From: Synaphobranchus kaupii
Lineage: Eukaryota > Chordata > Actinopteri > Anguilliformes > Synaphobranchidae
Direction: 5' to 3'
Length of the DNA stretch: 64,000 nucleotides
NCBI GenBank assembly: GCA_029718625.1
Contig: CM056377.1
Location: 32,468,653-32,532,652, forward strand
The position numbers and the translations under genes are program-made. Position 1 is the first letter of the stretch; every line of letters starts with the position of its first letter. A model generated the notes under the pieces. The model ran no database searches, was not told the DNA's origin, and saw only the letters and a list, made by a program, of their open reading frames with translations. Below, one piece after another: positions 1-11,854 of the stretch.

Positions 1-1513
1 TGTCGAATACGGCGCTGGGAGCAAAAGTCAGTATACTCACTGCGACTTGAGGTCTGTTTGTTTAATGACGCTCCACGCCAGATGGATTAGAAACTCCTTA
101 TAATTAAGATATCGCAATCTTTGTCTCAATGCACTAATGCGCCCATTATGTAAATGTAGTCAATGCACATCTGGAGGTGAGTGACAACGATTCACACTCA
201 TCTAGAAACTAAAGAAAGCAATTTAAGTGTGCTTTTATCATATACAGCATTTGCAGCATTGAAAAAGTTATAGCAGGATGGGAACTATCATAAACCCCGA
301 TGAAATAATTACAAATAATCACAACGCTGATACGGGGCAATTGGCGACTCTAGTGTTAAGAAAAAGGAAGAAAACGGTGAGTAAAATCTATTTCTCAAAT
401 GTAAAAAGGAGTTTCTTTAAAGATGTAATTTCAGTGTCTCTGGAGTCCCTGTGTGTACAGGCTGGCCAACGATGTATACACTTGTATGAATGAATACATC
501 ATTGAAAAGCTTCAGCAAGTCTAGCCTTGTTGACCAATTGCAGGCGAGGGTGTATTGGGGGACGGTGAACGAGGTGAACGTGGGTGTTAAAAGTTTGACT
601 AGTTTGGCTGGCCGGCCTCTACACACTGCGACGATCGAAGCCCAATGCGACACTTCCTTTTGGTCGCAAACCAGTTCGACAGCCTTTGTGAGTCCGGCAA
701 TTTCGATTTCCTTTGAAGTATACTGGGGCCTTAAGAGTTTAGTAGTGAATAACCAGGACCAGAGATCATTAAATATGATCCAGCTGAAAGGAAAGTTTGA
801 GTCTGGGCCATTTTAAAACAAATTATACAGGTTTTGAATTCATGCTTAAATCAATGACACAAATGAAATGCATACCAGACAATCCAATTTAAATAATGTA
901 TTTTTCATATGTTGTCACAAACGCAATGACGTATACAATTACAATAACATTATGATGAATGTACAAGCTGCTTTGGAGTTGCGCAAATTCTTTTCTTTGC
1001 TTTAAACCACAAAGCCATTGGAATGCCAATAGATCATCAGAAACTTGTGTAAATATCTAAAATATCCTTCATTGCACACAAAAACTGTCTGGGCCAATTA
1101 AAAAACCATAAATTAAAGCTGAAATGATATTTAAAAAATTGAGAAAGTGATCTGTCCCTTTCAGTGAAGAAATGGAAGTTGACTTGCAGAAATTCTATCC
1201 TGCATATTTGAATAATTTTCTTCGGCTCTGCCCGTATTGCTTCTGACAGCAGCATAGCTGCTATTAAATGGAAGCCCCAGTCAGGGAAAATGATACATCA
1301 GGCTGGGGCACTTGATCCAGTGGAGTTGTGACTGCAAGCTTAAAATGCAACGTAAAATTATTTTTTTCTGGCAGTCATTTTCTCATATGAATCTGACTGA
1401 AGAAGCCTAGGTTAAGGGTGTTATTTTATGGGAGCTATCACCATATGCCAGGGCTCCTGGTGGCATTGGAACCCGCCCTTCCTTGTCCAGGCTAACGGCA
1501 GGTTGTTTTATAG
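1..1513. other. Upstream intron/flank of RANBP3, no exon recognised
   Basis: This is the stretch before the first exon I can place. I looked for the N-terminal RANBP3 blocks (FxFG-like start, acidic middle, proline-rich segment) and found none. The open frames here (for example 278-493 and 490-816) show no known domain and no flanking splice sites. It is most likely intron sequence of the gene that continues from outside the window. Confidence 0.5.
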
Positions 1514-1606
1514 GTGTCCCAAGCCAGAAGCCCAAGGAGCAGCAGCGCAGCGTGCTCCGCCCAGCAATGCTCCAGGCCCCGGCGCCCAAATCTTTCGGCC
1601 AGTCTA
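1514..1606 (+). CDS. ranbp3: RANBP3 coding exon a (first in window)
   Basis: The acceptor is TTTTATAG before 1514 and the donor is GTAAGT at 1607. The exon reads VPSQKPKEQQRSVLRPAMLQ and continues to a serine codon split across the next intron. The block is close to the conserved LPSQKPKEQQRSVLRPA segment of vertebrate RANBP3. It begins with two bases of a split codon, so a further upstream exon must exist. Confidence 0.92.
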
Positions 1607-4600
1607 GTAAGTATGGGCTCGAACGAAAGCAAAAGCTTCCTGTGTGTTACTCAAAACTACCTAGACGAGCATGTGCTGTGCAGTGAACCTATAGGGATGC
1701 GAGTTTGTGACAGCATGAATTTTAAGCATTGAATTCCTTCTATTCTTTTGCTTGAGTATAACTGGCAGAGGGGCTAACTGCTAACTTTGTCTTGAAGAGC
1801 AATAATATGCGTGGAATGAAATGGAACCGCCGAGAAGCACAAATAGATTTACACTGAAATTCCGTCTGTCCGTAATAATTACAGATTCCAGCAGTGGGAC
1901 AAATGGCATGAATAAGTCATCGGACAGCTCTGCGGAGGAGCAGCCGGCCTCTCAGAATAGCACAGAGGAGTCCGACGGTGTTGCAGAGGAGACGGTCAAC
2001 TCACCGGTGAGCACTGAGAATTTCACAGCTTAGTACACAGTACTGTTACCAAGCAAGGTAATAAACTACTTTCAGGCTGTTTTATTTGGACCCATATACT
2101 CTAGAGGGCTTGCTTGCTAAACTAGGTGGGTGAGGAGCAAGTTGAGCAATGTCATGCACTCAATGTTAATGATAGCTCTATAGCCATGTAAACACCAATA
2201 TCAAGCTATATATAATCGGGGCCTGAGGAATAGCAGAGCCAGGGTCTCGCTTAGTATCAGTAGAACTTAATTCAGTACTCAAATGGCTACAGTCTTTAAT
2301 ATTACCTAGGTTAGGCTAGCCAGCCATTTCTTAATGGTTGTAGCTACCTGTATATAGAAAGAATAAAGCTATATTGACAACACAAATAAAGCAGAGGGTC
2401 AGTCATCCTTATTACAAATAAGCTGTAACTGTGTATAACTGTAAATAAATGCAAGCTGTAACTGTATATAGCTGTAAATAAATGCAAGCTGTAACTATAT
2501 AACTAAATAAATGCAAGCTGTAACTATATAACTAAATAAATGCAAGCTATAACTGTAAATAAATGCAAGCTGTAACTGTATATAACTGTAAATAAATGCA
2601 AGCTATAACTGAAGCTTTCAGCAGCTAGCCAACAGCCACATCATCCCTGTAAAACAAATGGCTGAAACCCTTCCTCATTAGATCTCTGCAGTAACTGACC
2701 TGAAAAGTACAATTTGAATGCAGTACAGCTGGCTAACTTAAACTTTTTTGGTTGTTTGGTCTGTTTTTGCTGTTAGTAGGTCAGTTGGCTTCAACAAAAT
2801 GTGTAACATCTGTAGTTTCACAGACAATTACAATTTTACTTTGAATGTGCCAGGAAAGAAAAGTTCAGGCCTATGGACTTACCTCTGAACAGTTTCGCTT
2901 TAATAGAGTCGGAAGCCTGCTTGTAACCTCCAGCTGAGGAATATGACATTTGAAGAGTGATAAAACTGTCATTTTTCTGACGAGAGTAAAGCGCTGTGTT
3001 TGCCGCTGGCCCTGACCGCTCCATCGTATTGTTTCCCAGGAGAGTGCTAATCTGGAGGCTGGCCTGCGCAGCACGAATGAAGAGGACAGGGAGCCGAGGC
3101 AAACTCCTGCTGCGTCCTCGTTTGTGTTTGGCCAGAATATCAAAGACAGGGCAAAGGTTTGCTTTACAACTAACTTCATAATTGGGCTATAAAAGTTAAG
3201 TTATGAAAGAATATGTGTGTTTGTTTAGGTTTAGCAGTGTAGGCTACTGTTCTGTGGTACTTGGATACTGTACCTCAGTCATCCCAAGGGAATTAGTTTT
3301 GTCATTAAAATCAAAGTGGGTTGAGTACAAACTGATGTGAACTGTTCTATTTGTGCTCTTGACCTGGTGTTTGACCTCTAGTTCCTCTTTCTCCATATAT
3401 TTCTATGTCCTTAATGAGGAAGTGAATTTTTCAGGCAGCAATGTAATTGCAAGCTTGTAGTCAAAACTAGTATTAATGTTTGCTTTGAATATTACTAAAA
3501 GTCAATATTAGTCTGAAATATTGTATTGTTTGCAAATGGGTACATCTTCAAAATCATATGCAACCCTTTATTTTCAATAAATTGATCAGTTTTTGTCTAA
3601 AACAGAGGGAGGCTAATTTGGAAATGACACACTAATTGTTAGTCCCTTCCCCGTCCATTTTCCAAACTTGTCTCTAACTCATGATGCAGATTAGACTGGA
3701 AGTCATATTGTGTAGAAATAAATTATGAAAGGGAAAATATATGCTGAAATATTTTTGAAACCATACCAGACTTAATTGTGACATTCCTTTTAATTCTAGG
3801 TGGAAGAAAATAGTCCCCCTTTGGAAGCAAAAGAGGGTTGCTCTCCATCATCAGAGTCTCAGTCCGGAGAAACTAATTATTTCTTACAGTATATCAGCAC
3901 CCCCAGGTAATGCTTCTCCGGTGTTTTATGAAAGGTAGATTTTAGCTGGAAAACTGAATCTCTTGTCTAAGCACTGCTCCTTTTCATTTTCAGTTTACAG
4001 AAACCCCCAAACAATGTGGAAACTGGGGAAAAGTTTGTTTTTGGACAGAATATGTCTGACCGTGTCCTGGTGAGTCTTAAACGATTTTGCATTAAAATAT
4101 TTCCTCATAGCTTTTACATGAAAAAGTCTGGATGAGAGAGATGCTTCGTTTTCTTTCCCCTGTCATTGTATTTGGAATATTGGGAATGGATCTGTGTTTG
4201 TACTGGAACAGGAATGAACGCTGTGTTAAACTGTGCCATAGATCAAATTCAAATGAAGGTTAAAGTCAATGTTTGTCTTCCTTGGTTTTACAATGGGTCA
4301 TTTCAAACCCTGGTGTTTTGATGTGTGCGTTGACACTTCATTGCTCAGAGTTTAATGTTTTTTTCCCCCGGAACACTGTGCTAACTGCTGCAGACGTACT
4401 TGGCCGAGCCGTTGGGCAGACCTCTTCCACTGACTGCCGTTATCTCTCCACATCATTTAATTTATTATATGCGGATGAAATATCACTATTTACATGCAGT
4501 GTACAAAGGTAGTTCCTACATATTTTAAGCTGTTGGACGAATTTATTGCCAAATAAATTGGGTATGAAACGAAATTGGCGGATTCTGCCCTGATGTCCGT

Positions 4601-7467
4601 GAATGCTGCCATGGAGGAGATTGCTCTGTCTGAAACTAATACACTGAGGACGCTCAATTACAGCCGCTGTGGGTGGAGCAGCTTTCTGTGTGACGTGTCT
4701 GGGCCTTTGTGTGAAATCCACTCATGGTTTGGCTAATCCCAACAGAAGGGGGGTTAGCTGGCTGGCCTCACCTTAATCACTTCCTTGGCATCAGTACGTT
4801 CTCTGCTGTTTAGATGTTACCGGGCTATCATAGCGACAGTGATGGTGCCAGAAATTATGGTCTGTTGCTGCGACAAGATTTACCTGCCTGATCATGCTCA
4901 CACAGCAGTCAGTTTTTTTCCCTTTAGTTTACCCCAGTGCACACACGTAATGAATAAATGAAAGATTGCTAATTGGCGGGTGTTCCTTCCTGGAGGGAGA
5001 GGAAGGGAGGTACAGGGGCGTAGGGGAGATATACCAGGCTCATGACAGAATGAGGTGGATGAGCGGGAACTCCAGGGTGGAACGCATGGATTGCTGATGC
5101 ATTTCTATTTTAAGTTCTTGAATATTTCCAAAAATGTTTAAATAACATCTGGACATGAAGAAATGTATTGCCGTGGGTAAACATTAGTAAATTGAATTGA
5201 ACGTTGAAACTTCCCGTATTTGGCTTCAATCTATGCAGAGATAGGTCAAATTAATTACATTCTAAGATTTCTTTTTAAATAACCAGGTTCCTACTGCACA
5301 CTGAATTGCCTGCAGGGACAGTAGAGCTATATTAACCCCTTTATTGATGAATTTGTTTTCAGAGTCCTCCAAAGTGTAGTGACTCACCAGTAGAGGCCAG
5401 CAAAGAGACTGCAGAAGTCCCAGCTTCTGAACCTCCTTCACAAGACACTATTCCCGAGAAGGGTAGGTGTGCCCACATCACTGAATAATGAGGATAATAC
5501 CGTATCTCCCAAATGAGTCTATTGTCTGGTGACCTTATGAGACTGACTGTGTTGAGCAATCATGTTTTAGTCATGAAAGTAGCTTGTATCCATTCTTTTC
5601 ACTCCCTTCGTGGAGCTCAATGTTGAACTTGTGATGGTAGCAGGTTGGTTTGATTCCTGTACTTGTAGCTAACAACATAGCCGAGTCTTTGGAGGAGTCG
5701 GCAGCAGCGTACACTAAAGCCACGGCTAAGCGGTGCCTATTGGAGAAAGTGGAGGTGATAACTGGAGAGGAGTCGGAAAGTAACGTCTTGCAGGTAAGAA
5801 CGATGGTAATCTCTTCTCTTCCCTGGTCTTCACACACATTATTATCAGTCTGCAGTCCCTGTGAGGATCTTTCATCTTTAATGTAATTCTCGAGTGATAA
5901 AAGCTAGAAATCTTTATACATCTGCCAGCCTTATGTGCTTCTGATTGGAAAGGAGCCAAAATCCAGCTTGTCTTTATCTCCGTAGATACAATGCAAATTA
6001 TTTGTGTTCGAAAAGACGTACCAGTCCTGGGTAGAAAGAGGTCGAGGACTGCTGAGACTGAATGACATGGCGTCCACTGACGATGGAACATTGCAGTCGC
6101 GATTAGGTAACAGGTCCTCCGTGTAGTACCGAGCTGTAAAATTGGTCCTGTTGACGGTGCGAAGTATCAGCAATAGTATACGATGCAGTGTTGATCCTAT
6201 AACTGTGTTCCTGTGTTTCTCTATGCTCCAGTGATGCGAACCCAGGGCAGCCTACGCTTGATTCTCAACACCAAACTGTGGGCCCAGATGCAGATTGACA
6301 AAGCCAGTGAGAAGAGCATCCGGATCACCGCCATGGACACAGAGGACCAGGGTGTCAAGGTCTTTCTCATATCGGTATGACAGTAGGCCAGCAGGTCTGC
6401 TCTTGTTGGTGTTGTTTTTTTTTGTCTCTCTTTCTCTTCCCCACAAATCTCACAGGTGGCAGTGTAGTGTAATGCTTAGTATAACTGAGCCTGTAACTCT
6501 AAGGTTGTGGGTTCAGCTCTGGCGCTTGTACCCTCGAGCAAGGCACTTAACCTGAATCACTTCAGTGAAAACATCCGAGTGTGTAAAAGATCGTACACGA
6601 GAACATAAATCTGTGTGGCTCTGGATAAAGGTGATCTGCTAAGTGGCTAAACGCCGGGCATGTGAAATGCAAGACGTCTCTGTCCCTCTCAGGCGAGCTC
6701 GAAGGACACGGGGCAGCTGTCCGCCGCCCTGCACCACCGCATCCTGGCCCTGCGCAGCCGCGCCGATCAGGAGACCGAAACCAAGCCGGCCGTCCTGGAG
6801 GCCGAGGTGCCCCAGTCCAACGAGGAGGACAGCGACGAAGACGACGTCATCTCTCCCTCAGCCGGCACCACCCCCACCAGCGGTAACTCGCGGTTGCTCG
6901 TCTCTGCCGCCCGCGGTTCTCTGAGAGCGAGAGCGAGAGCCATAGAGCGTATATAGGAACTGGAGGTGGTGGGAAGGGGCCGGCCAGTGAAGCACCCGGA
7001 AGTATGCTGACTGGGTGCAAAAGAGCTTTCTGCCCATTGAATTCAATGGAGAAAACCAAGCTCATTTGATGCGATCATAAATTTCATTATTTGTAGCAGT
7101 ATGTGAAACAATGATTGTTTTGGTCCACAATCTGCTTTTCATATGAAACAGGATCATTAATCAAGTTTAAAAATATAATATGGGAACTTTAATTTCGCCT
7201 TCAAAGGTCTGATATTCTCCATTCATTTTAATGGGAGCTCCAATGTTTCGCACTCAACACGCGCAGTACATGCTTACTTCCGGGTGCTTCACAGCTTAGG
7301 TTGGCTGAGCGCGCGCTTTCCTGTCTAGTTAAATATGCATGTCTATGGCGAGAGCGGAGGTCTTTCTTCTGAAAGGTCAAATGTAAAGAAAGCCTTACGC
7401 TCTTTCCCCCTCTTCTGTCCCAGGTACCCCTGAGAGCGGAGAGCCCCAGGTAGCCGGGAGCACATAG
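1514..7467 (+). CDS. ranbp3: RANBP3, Ran-binding protein 3 (3' eleven coding exons)
   Basis: RANBP3 is a nuclear cofactor that binds CRM1/XPO1 and Ran-GTP and helps load leucine-rich export cargo; it has also been linked to nuclear exit of SMAD2/3 and beta-catenin. The coding join I read is 1514-1606, 1885-2006, 3040-3156, 3800-3906, 3994-4069, 5363-5462, 5669-5793, 5986-6106, 6232-6374, 6693-6882, 7424-7467. All introns start GT and end AG and all phases agree, giving 411 residues plus a stop. Two FVFGQN motifs (exons 3040 and 3994) precede a RanBP1-type Ran-binding domain spread over the exons from 5669 to 6882, including VERGRGLLRLND and RIILNTKL-like blocks (here LRLILNTKLWAQMQIDKASE). 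The tail is acidic. Roughly the first 150 residues of the family protein are missing because they lie upstream. RANBP3L is the alternative; the neighbouring NRTN and the match along the whole length favour RANBP3. Confidence 0.95.
1885..2006 (+). CDS. ranbp3: RANBP3 coding exon b
   Basis: The acceptor is AATTACAG before 1885 and the donor GTGAGC is at 2007. It encodes a serine/glutamate-rich linker beginning SSSGTNGMNKSS, matching the SSGTNG block of the family. The exon closes in phase 0. Confidence 0.88.
2421..2612. repeat. Intronic AT-rich minisatellite
   Basis: Seven or so imperfect copies of a unit built from AAGCTGTAACTGTATATAA and CTGTAAATAAATGC, with units of about 25-37 bp, sit in the intron 2007-3039 of RANBP3. 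The rest of that intron shows nothing recognisable. Confidence 0.8.
3040..3156 (+). CDS. ranbp3: RANBP3 coding exon c, first FVFGQN motif
   Basis: The acceptor is TTTCCCAG before 3040. The donor GTTTGC at 3157 is weak but follows AAG. Thirty-nine codons end with SFVFGQNIKDRAK, the first FG-type motif and basic element that RANBP3 shares with nucleoporin-like binding segments. Confidence 0.9.
3157..3799. other. RANBP3 intron, nothing recognised
   Basis: The sequence is AT-rich and single-copy-looking. I see no repeat ends, RNA gene or extra exon. Confidence 0.6.
3800..3906 (+). CDS. ranbp3: RANBP3 coding exon d
   Basis: The acceptor is AATTCTAG before 3800 and the donor GTAATG is at 3907. 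The exon ends with TNYFLQYIST, nearly identical to the TNYFLQYISS block of the mammalian protein. Confidence 0.92.
3994..4069 (+). CDS. ranbp3: RANBP3 coding exon e, second FVFGQN motif
   Basis: The acceptor is CATTTTCAG before 3994 and the donor GTGAGT is at 4070. It contains KFVFGQNMSDRVL, the second FVFGQN motif. Confidence 0.93.
4070..5362. other. RANBP3 intron, nothing recognised
   Basis: This is the largest complete intron in the window. Short open frames on both strands (for example 4273-4512 and 4440-4721) lack domains and splice context. No repeat boundary was seen. Confidence 0.6.
5363..5462 (+). CDS. ranbp3: RANBP3 coding exon f
   Basis: The acceptor is TGTTTTCAG before 5363 and the donor GTAGGT is at 5463. 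It starts SPPKCSDSPVEASKE and ends with IPEK plus one base of a split codon. It is a low-complexity acidic linker leading into the Ran-binding domain. Confidence 0.9.
5669..5793 (+). CDS. ranbp3: RANBP3 coding exon g, start of Ran-binding domain
   Basis: The exon encodes AESLEESAAAYTKATAKRCL and then LEKVEVITGEE up to the donor GTAAGA at 5794. Two AG acceptors lie 12 bases apart (before 5669 and before 5681) and both keep the frame. I chose the first because it has the better pyrimidine tract. Confidence 0.9.
5986..6106 (+). CDS. ranbp3: RANBP3 coding exon h, Ran-binding domain core
   Basis: The acceptor is CTCCGTAG before 5986 and the donor GTAACA is at 6107. It reads CKLFVFEKTYQSWVERGRG and then LLRLNDMASTDDGTLQSRL. 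The W-V-E-R-G-R-G block is typical of RanBP1-type domains. Confidence 0.95.
6232..6374 (+). CDS. ranbp3: RANBP3 coding exon i, Ran-binding domain
   Basis: The acceptor is ATGCTCCAG before 6232 and the donor GTATGA is at 6375. It encodes VMRTQGSLRLILNTKLW followed by the conserved MQIDKASEKSIRITAMD block. Confidence 0.95.
6455..6650 (+). mobile_element. tRNA-headed SINE with L2-like tail
   Basis: Inside the intron 6375-6692 there is a tRNA-like head with an A-box-like stretch (TAGTGTAATGCTTAG) and a B-box-like stretch at 6509-6519 (GGTTCAGCTCT). The 3' end (TCTGGATAAAGGTGATCTGC) resembles the 3' tail of the L2 LINE at 41015-41219 (CTTTGGATAAAAGCGTCTGC). This fits a SINE that borrows an L2 3' end for retrotransposition. 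Confidence 0.75.
6693..6882 (+). CDS. ranbp3: RANBP3 coding exon j, end of Ran-binding domain and acidic tail
   Basis: The acceptor is CCCTCTCAG before 6693 and the donor GTAACT is at 6883. SSKDTGQLSAALHHRILALR closes the Ran-binding domain. An acidic run (NEEDSDEDD) follows, as in the mammalian protein. The exon is clearly more GC-rich than its introns. Confidence 0.94.
6988..7290. mobile_element. Small inverted-repeat element in RANBP3 intron
   Basis: GTGAAGCACCCGGAAGTA at the left recurs inverted at the right (TACTTCCGGGTGCTTCAC). A second inner pair sits near CATTGAATTCAATGGAG and CTCCATTCATTTTAATGG. This is the plan of a non-autonomous DNA transposon in the last intron. No clear target duplication was seen. 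Confidence 0.6.
7424..7467 (+). CDS. ranbp3: RANBP3 terminal coding exon
   Basis: The acceptor is TGTCCCAG before 7424. The exon encodes GTPESGEPQVAGST and then TAG at 7465-7467. The GST ending matches the family C-terminus. Confidence 0.9.
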
Positions 7468-7782
7468 CACCCCCCGTCGCCTTCCTGCCAGGATCGTGCT
7501 GTCGGGGCGCATTGGACACCCCAGACCAGCGGCGTTTTGGGTGGATGTGGAGTTCCAGAGAAGATACCGCGCAGGAGTTTGTCACTCACGTCTGCAGCTC
7601 ATTTTCCTCTGCATTCAAAGTAAACCCGAGGTGGTTATTATTTTTTTATTTTATTTTATTTTATTTTTTTGTTTGTTTTTTTAAACTGCAAAATGCAGCG
7701 ACTTCTTTCCCGCTTTGATTTGGGACTTGGATGCTCATCATATTGATGAGTGTGGGGGTGTGTGGGAGATATAAAAAAGATA

Positions 7783-7788
7783 AATAAA
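7783..7788 (+). promoter_or_regulatory. Candidate proximal polyadenylation signal of RANBP3
   Basis: AATAAA occurs 316 bases after the stop codon and is followed by an A-rich tract, which makes a genuine cleavage site uncertain. Further AATAAA hexamers lie at 8621-8626 and 11855-11860. Confidence 0.35.
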
Positions 7789-8729
7789 ATTTAAAAAAGA
7801 AAAAAAAAGAAAAGAAAAAAAAAAAAAGTGAAAAGAAACCTCCTCTGGTTTAAGATGGCACATTTTAAGACTACAGTTTAAAGTACGGGACCTTTGAACT
7901 TTTTGTTCACCTCACAAGAGAACACGCCTCTGGGAGTTACATCCAGCAGGGCTCTCCATTAACATTCTCATCTGGAAAATGCTCATATCTGAAAACTCAC
8001 TTTATTTTCTTTGTTGTGTAACCAATTAATTACTCAGTGAATAGTGTCCGAAATACATTTGTTGGGTTTGTCATTTTTCAATAGGCAAGACATGCACACC
8101 GATTTGAAACCTAGCCAAGCCCCTTCTTTAAATGGACAGTTCCCTATAGAAATTTTTTTTGACTAAATAATTCTAGATGCAGTACATGGAAGACTGAACA
8201 CACACCGTTCTGTGGTGGGTCTATGCACAGAGGATTAATATGAAATCATATAGATTATACCGTACATGAATATCTGAATATGGAAAGGCTCATGTATAAT
8301 GTGTCCAGCAACTGAGCAGATTATTATTATTATGTTTTAAAGAAGTGAACCGTAGCGGATTAATAGTATTCTATAATTAATGCTTTCATTTTCAATACCT
8401 TTGGGACTTTTTTGTTTTGTGTTTTTTTTTATTTTTTTTTTTTTATTGATGGCTGATGCCGTATCATTTGTCTTTCATTAATAATCCAACAACTTGGAAA
8501 TATGTGTTTTTCTGTAATGTCATGTAAATCTTCTCTGAATATATTCTAAATTTACCACAGAATGCAGATTTTTTATTTTTTTTTATTTTTATTTTTTTTA
8601 TATATACATTATCTCCCTAAAATAAATCTTAAAATCCAGATAAACAGATTTTGACTAAATTGAGAATGTTTTGTTTGAAATTGCCTAACATTTTAAAATG
8701 TGTCCATATATATACATATACACATACTT

Positions 8730-8734
<5 letters not shown>

Positions 8735-8801
<67 letters not shown>
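8735..8801. repeat. (CA)n microsatellite
   Basis: A CA dinucleotide run of about 33 units, interrupted by TA steps. It creates a spurious His-Thr open frame. Confidence 0.97.
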
Positions 8802-8802
<1 letters not shown>

Positions 8803-9149
8803 GAGTTTTCCCTGTTTATTGACTATTACATACTTGCTTTTCAAAGTAACACCTTAATTTAAGTTTCCACAGGATTTGTTTTAACAGAAATGTACATATC
8901 TGGAAACATCAAAGACTGACTATTCAGGGCTAAATTGAGGTAATACTTGATAGCGGACCTAATTTATTGCAGCAAATTTGATTAATTTTTAAACTCTTTA
9001 TGCCAGGATGAAAGGTTTTGGAATTGAAGTCTAATAGATTTTGGTTATGGGGAGAATGTAAAACTAAACTGACAAATATGGCACGTGAAAGCTTTGAAAG
9101 TTGCATAACCTTGGAACAGTCAATGTTGCCATTTTCTGTTTAAGAGCGA

Positions 9150-9175
9150 TATATATATATATATATATATATATT
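9150..9175. repeat. (TA)n microsatellite
   Basis: A pure TA dinucleotide tract of about thirteen units, directly followed by a CTCF-like motif. Confidence 0.95.
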
Positions 9176-9177
9176 GT

Positions 9178-9191
9178 ACACCAGGTGGCAC
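9178..9191 (+). promoter_or_regulatory. CTCF-like motif
   Basis: ACACCAGGTGGCAC fits the CCANNAGRKGGC core of CTCF sites except at the first base. A single motif match is weak evidence. Confidence 0.3.
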
Positions 9192-11854
9192 TGCATACAG
9201 GAAAGTAGTGAAGGGCAAGTTAGTATATCACGTAGTTTGGTATAAAGTACACATTAAATCTGTTTAAAAGAAGAGACAAACGGTGAACGGCATTTCTTTA
9301 ATAAGTGAAGTGTAGCTACCCTTGTTTTAAACCTTTGATTAAACCAGTGGGATGAGTAATCTCTAAACTGTTGTATAATAGTGTGCTCCTTTGCTTGTAC
9401 TTACAAGCCTTTGATGTTAAAATATGTATTTTTAACTAAAAAATACAAAAAAACTAAGAAAAAGGAAAAATGCAAGTAGAAGTATTGTTGGTAAAATGTA
9501 TAATTCCCTTAATATGTATATTATTGAACAAACAGCCTTATAGTGTAAATGATTATCCTCATCTCTTTATTTTATATTTTTTATTGCTGTCTGTAGAATT
9601 GTCATCGGCTTTGTGCTTAGGTTTGTTTTAAGTATTTTCTCAAATTCTGCTTAGTTATGTAGCAAGATACATAGGACAATTCCTCTGGTTATAGGGCTCA
9701 CAAATGAATGTATGGCATTTTTGTCTAGCTAGGGGGGCTGTAATCCTCTAGCTCTTTTCCGTTGCTAATATTATGCTTATTTCCCATTAATATGAAAACT
9801 AGGTAATGCACATAAGCAGGGGTTCAACATTGATCAAATGGCATAACCAGTCAATGCTGTTGAGGTATTGGATACCCAATTACCAATGTTTACGTTTCTT
9901 ATTGTTTGTTTGTCCCGTCATTGGGAATCTGTGGGGAAGTGTTTGCGATCCTTTTCAGTTTATTGTGTTACTGAGATTTATGTGGTGTGTTTGCTTCAAC
10001 TCACAAGGTTGTTTTGTTCATTGTTCCACAGCCTGGTGCTATTTTTGTTGTTCCTATTTGGAGCCGTGACCGTTTCTCACCTTTTCAAGTTGACATTGAT
10101 AATTTCTAGACACATTCAGACTATTTCATGGTGAAAACTAGTGAGCTTTTTAGTGGAAAAGTAATTGTACAGATTTTATGAAATATGGGATTCTCTTTCT
10201 CCAGGAAGCCTTTCGCTGCTCTTACACAGTGGCATCCGTTAATTGGTGTGACTGGAATTTTTTAACAATTAGGTAATTTTTTGCAACATACCATTTTTGC
10301 ATCAAATGTGGCCATGAACATCTTCATACAGAACTGAGTAATGGTCTTTGGTAATCTAATGAAGTGAAAAGCAATATGTCATCGCTTCAGTATTTTTAAA
10401 GATGTACTCGGATTATGCAAGGAATGAAGGTTAGACTGAACTGTCTAGGAATGTTTTACTTGATAAATTCTCTGTGCCTCATATTCTCAGGATAGTTTTT
10501 GATTTGAGTGAGCTTTGTTGAGGTGCATTAGGTGATTTGGGTGGATTGTCATGGTTTTTTTTTTTTTTTTTACCAGATTGTTTGGGTATATAATTCATCT
10601 CTGCAAGTAGGAGTTGATAAAGGGTAAGTGTTTAACAACCAGTTCAGTCATAGCTTGCTCACTTGTGTTTAACACAGACAAATATCTTGAAAAGGTAGTG
10701 TGCGGTGAACACCAACGGTAACAGGTTGTGCGAAGATTCCAGTTGCGCAATGGTTGTAGAATTTTTACAGAGACGTTCAACCACAATAAATGTAAGACCG
10801 TTCTCTTTGACTATCTTATCCTCTAATTTTATATGTAGGTGAACTGGGCAGCGCAGACTTGGATTTGTAAAGAGCCGTCATTTCCTTTCTTTTCAGTGGC
10901 ATTCTTTGGGGTGTCGCTGGGCCTGCCAGTAAATAACCTCAGCTCTGTTGCCCCTGTGCAGTGTGGATTTGGTATGTTCTGAAGGTTTGTGTATCAGTTT
11001 TGCCCTGTAGACGTGTAAGAGGATTTGGTCATAGCTTTGAGGGACCAAGAGAACAGAGCAGTTGGAAAATGGAGCAAGAATTTGGGCTCAAATCATTGAC
11101 TGGGCTGGAAATCCCCAGCAGTAGATGGCTTTCAGGGTTTGAGGCTACCCATGTACAGCAGGATTACTTGCTTCCTCTTTAAATGTATATGGAAGATTAT
11201 CAGGTATCATAAAATAAGGAAACCCAGTAGATTTGTTCCTTTATTTCCTTTTGTAAAAATACATACAGCCTTTTTGGATAAAATACTGTTGGCCACTTAA
11301 ATCAAAATTCATTTTTGAGCCCTCTTGTTTTACCAGGTCAAACCAACTCAATACATTACTTTTTGCTTTGAGCTTTATTAAAAAATGAAAAATGAAAAAA
11401 AAAAAAATAGAAATAAAAAAACTAAAATATTCCAATAAAAATCCAATTGTGTTTTGAAAAAGTTTATGTAAAATTGTCATATCAAATGTATTTGAAAATA
11501 ACATTAAAACTTTTAACAGGATGCCATTTTGGTGGTCTTGATTTTGTTGATCGTATATTGATGTCTAACCTCCGGAAGCTTCAAGCAAAGTTATTGCGTG
11601 TGGGTTTTTCTTGTCATTTTAAGCTGGTTTAAGCCTTTCCTGAATGCCAATGAAACCACATCAGGCTTTTAAAGATTAGATGCACAGCATCTAACAGCAC
11701 TGAGGAGAGGGGAAAGATCTATGTATTTATCCTTTATCATTGGCTCCATTCAGCATCGGGAATTGTATATTATTAAAGTTCAATTAGTGCTTTATTTGGA
11801 TTATAGATACATGTAAAAATGAGGCTGTATCTAATACAGATACTATATTCTAAT

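Noticed and set aside
278..816. Overlapping open frames as upstream RANBP3 exons
   Set aside because: No similarity to the N-terminal RANBP3 segments and no acceptor/donor pairs with the needed phase.
6455..6530. Possible tRNA gene
   Set aside because: A-box and B-box-like stretches are present, but the cloverleaf is degenerate and an L2-like tail follows. It is a SINE head.
8651..8857. His/Thr-rich 68-codon frame
   Set aside because: Translation of the (CA)n microsatellite.
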